Part shown: piece after piece, positions 6,942-7,750 of the stretch
Numbering within the stretch: position 1 is the stretch's first letter
How the letters are laid out: the number at the start of each line of letters is the position of its first letter
Assembly (NCBI GenBank): GCA_013003285.1
Contig: JABDJY010000421.1
Location: 1-7,750, forward strand
Origin: Alphaproteobacteria bacterium
Lineage (GTDB): Bacteria > Pseudomonadota > Alphaproteobacteria > UBA6615
Direction of reading: 5' to 3'
DNA: 7,750 nucleotides
The notes under the pieces: model-generated
Seen by the model: the letters and a program-made list of their open reading frames with translations, nothing else
What the model was told of the DNA's origin: nothing
Databases searched by the model: none
Position numbers and translations under genes: made by a program

Positions 6942-6967
6942 ACAGACAAATCGGACGACTTGCCTGT
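6942..6967. promoter_or_regulatory. 26-bp imperfect palindrome, candidate operator
   Basis: The outer arms are ACAGACAA (6942-6949) and TTGCCTGT (6960-6967), which match as inverted repeats at 7 of 8 positions. The inner TCG (6951-6953) pairs with CGA (6956-6958). In all, 10 of 13 symmetric pairs are complementary. It lies 25-50 nt before the dehydrogenase ATG and 57-82 nt before the divergent gene, a typical place for a dimeric regulator. No regulator gene is adjacent in the window. It is seen in sequence; the function is inferred. Confidence 0.4.
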
Positions 6968-6987
6968 AAACTAGCGCCAACTATCCC
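6960..6987 (+). promoter_or_regulatory. Weak sigma70-like promoter candidate for the DUF2238-like gene
   Basis: TTGCCT (6960-6965) and TATCCC (6982-6987) are spaced by 16 nt and lie 37 nt before the ATG. Both hexamers are poor matches to consensus. The -35-like part overlaps the right arm of the palindrome at 6942-6967. In GC-rich alphaproteobacterial DNA such matches are weak evidence. Confidence 0.2.
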
Positions 6988-7023
6988 GCGATTGACCATT
7001 GGCGGTAAAGGGATATCGGCGCG

Positions 7024-7638
7024 ATGCGACTAAAACGCTCAGAACTGGCGGTGCTGATCTTCACCCTCACCTATGTGGTGGTGTTCGGGTCGGTTTTCAT
7101 CGCCGCCGGCAATAGCGAGTTCATCTGGTATGTGATCACCCTGGTGATCTTCCTGGGCCTGATCGCCGCCACCCAACGGGTCGCCCAATTCCCCGCCTTC
7201 ATTTTGTGGGGGTTGGCGATTTGGGGGCTGGCGCATATGGCCGGCGGCGGTGTGACCGTCGGCGAGGGCGTGCTCTACAGCTATATGGTTGTGCCGCTGA
7301 CCCCGGCCAGCGAACTGGCGATTTTAAAATACGACCAGATCGTCCATTTCTTCGGGTTCGGTGTCGCCACGCTGGTGCTGTGGCACATATTGCGGCGTAA
7401 CTTCCCCATGCTCGACGGCACCAAGACCATCTACGCCTTCGCCATCCTCGGCAGTATGGGCCTCGGCGCCCTCAACGAGTTGATCGAATTCACTGCCGTT
7501 CTGGCGTTCCCCAATACCAATGTGGGCGGCTATATCAACACCGCCCTCGATCTGGTGTTCAACACGCTGGGCGCCATCACCGCAGCGATCCTGGCATCGT
7601 TTCTCTCATCGGCCTCCCAACAACAGGCAAACCGCTAA
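7024..7638 (+). CDS. DUF2238/YjdF-like multi-pass membrane protein
   Basis: The 204-residue protein has about six hydrophobic segments (roughly 8-28, 33-49, 57-76, 105-121, 135-158, 173-194). Polar residues recur in or beside them: H71 (LAHMAGG), D104 and H108 (YDQIVHFFGFG), N151, E152 and E155 (LNELIEF), N164, and D176 and N180 (ALDLVFNTLGA). This order, with the D-x-x-x-H-F and D-x-x-x-N-x-x-G patterns, fits the DUF2238 (YjdF) family, which is functionally uncharacterised and resembles VanZ-like membrane proteins. It would reside in the inner membrane. The ATG at 7024 has AAGGG at 7008-7012, 11 nt away, which is a little long; the N-terminus MRLKRSE before the first helix is positively charged and suggests an inside start. 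It stands alone on the plus strand, divergent from the dehydrogenase and convergent with arfB (6 nt between stops). The ORF is certain; the family call is moderate. Confidence 0.85.
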   Translation: MRLKRSELAVLIFTLTYVVVFGSVFIAAGNSEFIWYVITLVIFLGLIAATQRVAQFPAFILWGLAIWGLAHMAGGGVTVGEGVLYSYMVVPLTPASELAILKYDQIVHFFGFGVATLVLWHILRRNFPMLDGTKTIYAFAILGSMGLGALNELIEFTAVLAFPNTNVGGYINTALDLVFNTLGAITAAILASFLSSASQQQANR

Positions 7639-7644
7639 ACGCCG

Positions 7645-7750
7645 TTAATCGAGACCCGGCTTGTCCTGACGGGTTTGCTTGAGCCGGCCGCGATGGGTCT
7701 TGGCATCGAGCCGGCGCGCCTTGGCGGCGCGGCTGGGCTTGGTCTTGACC
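7645..7750 (-). CDS. arfB: ArfB, alternative ribosome-rescue peptidyl-tRNA hydrolase (C-terminal 34 codons only)
   Basis: The frame enters from the right edge and ends at TAA (7647-7645), giving 34 residues. They form a strongly basic tail: VKTKPSRAAKARRLDAKTHR followed by GRLKQTRQDKPGLD. This is the typical C-terminus of ArfB (YaeJ, homologous to mitochondrial ICT1). In that family the tail occupies the empty mRNA entry channel of stalled ribosomes while the GGQ domain, outside this window, hydrolyses the peptidyl-tRNA ester. The gene converges on the DUF2238-like gene. Identification rests on the tail alone, so a different basic-tailed protein is possible but less likely. Confidence 0.82.
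   Translation of the reverse strand, partial: VKTKPSRAAKARRLDAKTHRGRLKQTRQDKPGLD

Noticed and set aside
6975..7004. CGCCAA/TTGGCG inverted repeat before the DUF2238-like gene
   Set aside because: Its six-base arms with an 18-nt spacer are easily expected by chance, and the nearby 26-bp palindrome is much stronger.
7654..7674. ACCCG...CGGGT hairpin followed by TTTGCTT as a terminator of the DUF2238-like gene
   Set aside because: It has only a 5-bp stem with an 11-nt loop, lies inside the arfB coding sequence and has a broken T-run.

Overview
This window looks like chromosomal DNA of a GC-rich alphaproteobacterium, possibly a member of the Rhodospirillales or a relative. The evidence is the Lhr-Core helicase/PdeM pair, the style of the YjgN (DUF898), M48 peptidase and HIT proteins, and strong GC bias at third codon positions, which creates many long shadow ORFs. 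No insertion sequence, phage gene, CRISPR array, tRNA or rRNA is visible. The assignment rests on protein character alone.

Six of the eight genes seen lie on the minus strand in the left and centre. Read in transcription order (right to left), they begin with a zinc-dependent alcohol dehydrogenase (6917-5934). After a 110-bp gap containing a dyad come a YjgN/DUF898 polytopic membrane protein (5823-4528), a membrane-anchored M48 metallopeptidase (4524-3415, GTG start, 3-nt gap), a HIT-family nucleotide hydrolase (3374-2943, 40-nt gap), an Lhr-Core DEXH helicase (2936-444, 6-nt gap) and the PdeM metallophosphoesterase (447 to beyond the left edge, ATGA overlap). At the right, a DUF2238/YjdF-like membrane protein (7024-7638) is transcribed divergently from the dehydrogenase. 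It converges on arfB, whose last 34 codons enter from the right edge on the minus strand (7750-7645). Both edge genes are cut by the window.

Functionally there are three groups. The first is a DNA-repair pair (helicase and nuclease, normally linked to an ATP-dependent ligase and an exonuclease that are not seen here), with a HIT hydrolase placed directly upstream. The second is an inner-membrane pair, YjgN and the M48 peptidase, which probably acts in the envelope. The third is a set of single genes: the dehydrogenase, the DUF2238-like protein and the ribosome-rescue factor ArfB. Close spacing suggests the first two groups could share transcripts, but this cannot be proved from the sequence.

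No wholly new system is evident. The points most worth a second look are a 26-bp imperfect palindrome in the divergent dehydrogenase/DUF2238 promoter region, the unusual HIT-Lhr-PdeM arrangement without ligase or exonuclease, a gapless internal repeat in the YjgN protein, and a GGTTAAC-rich dyad upstream of yjgN.
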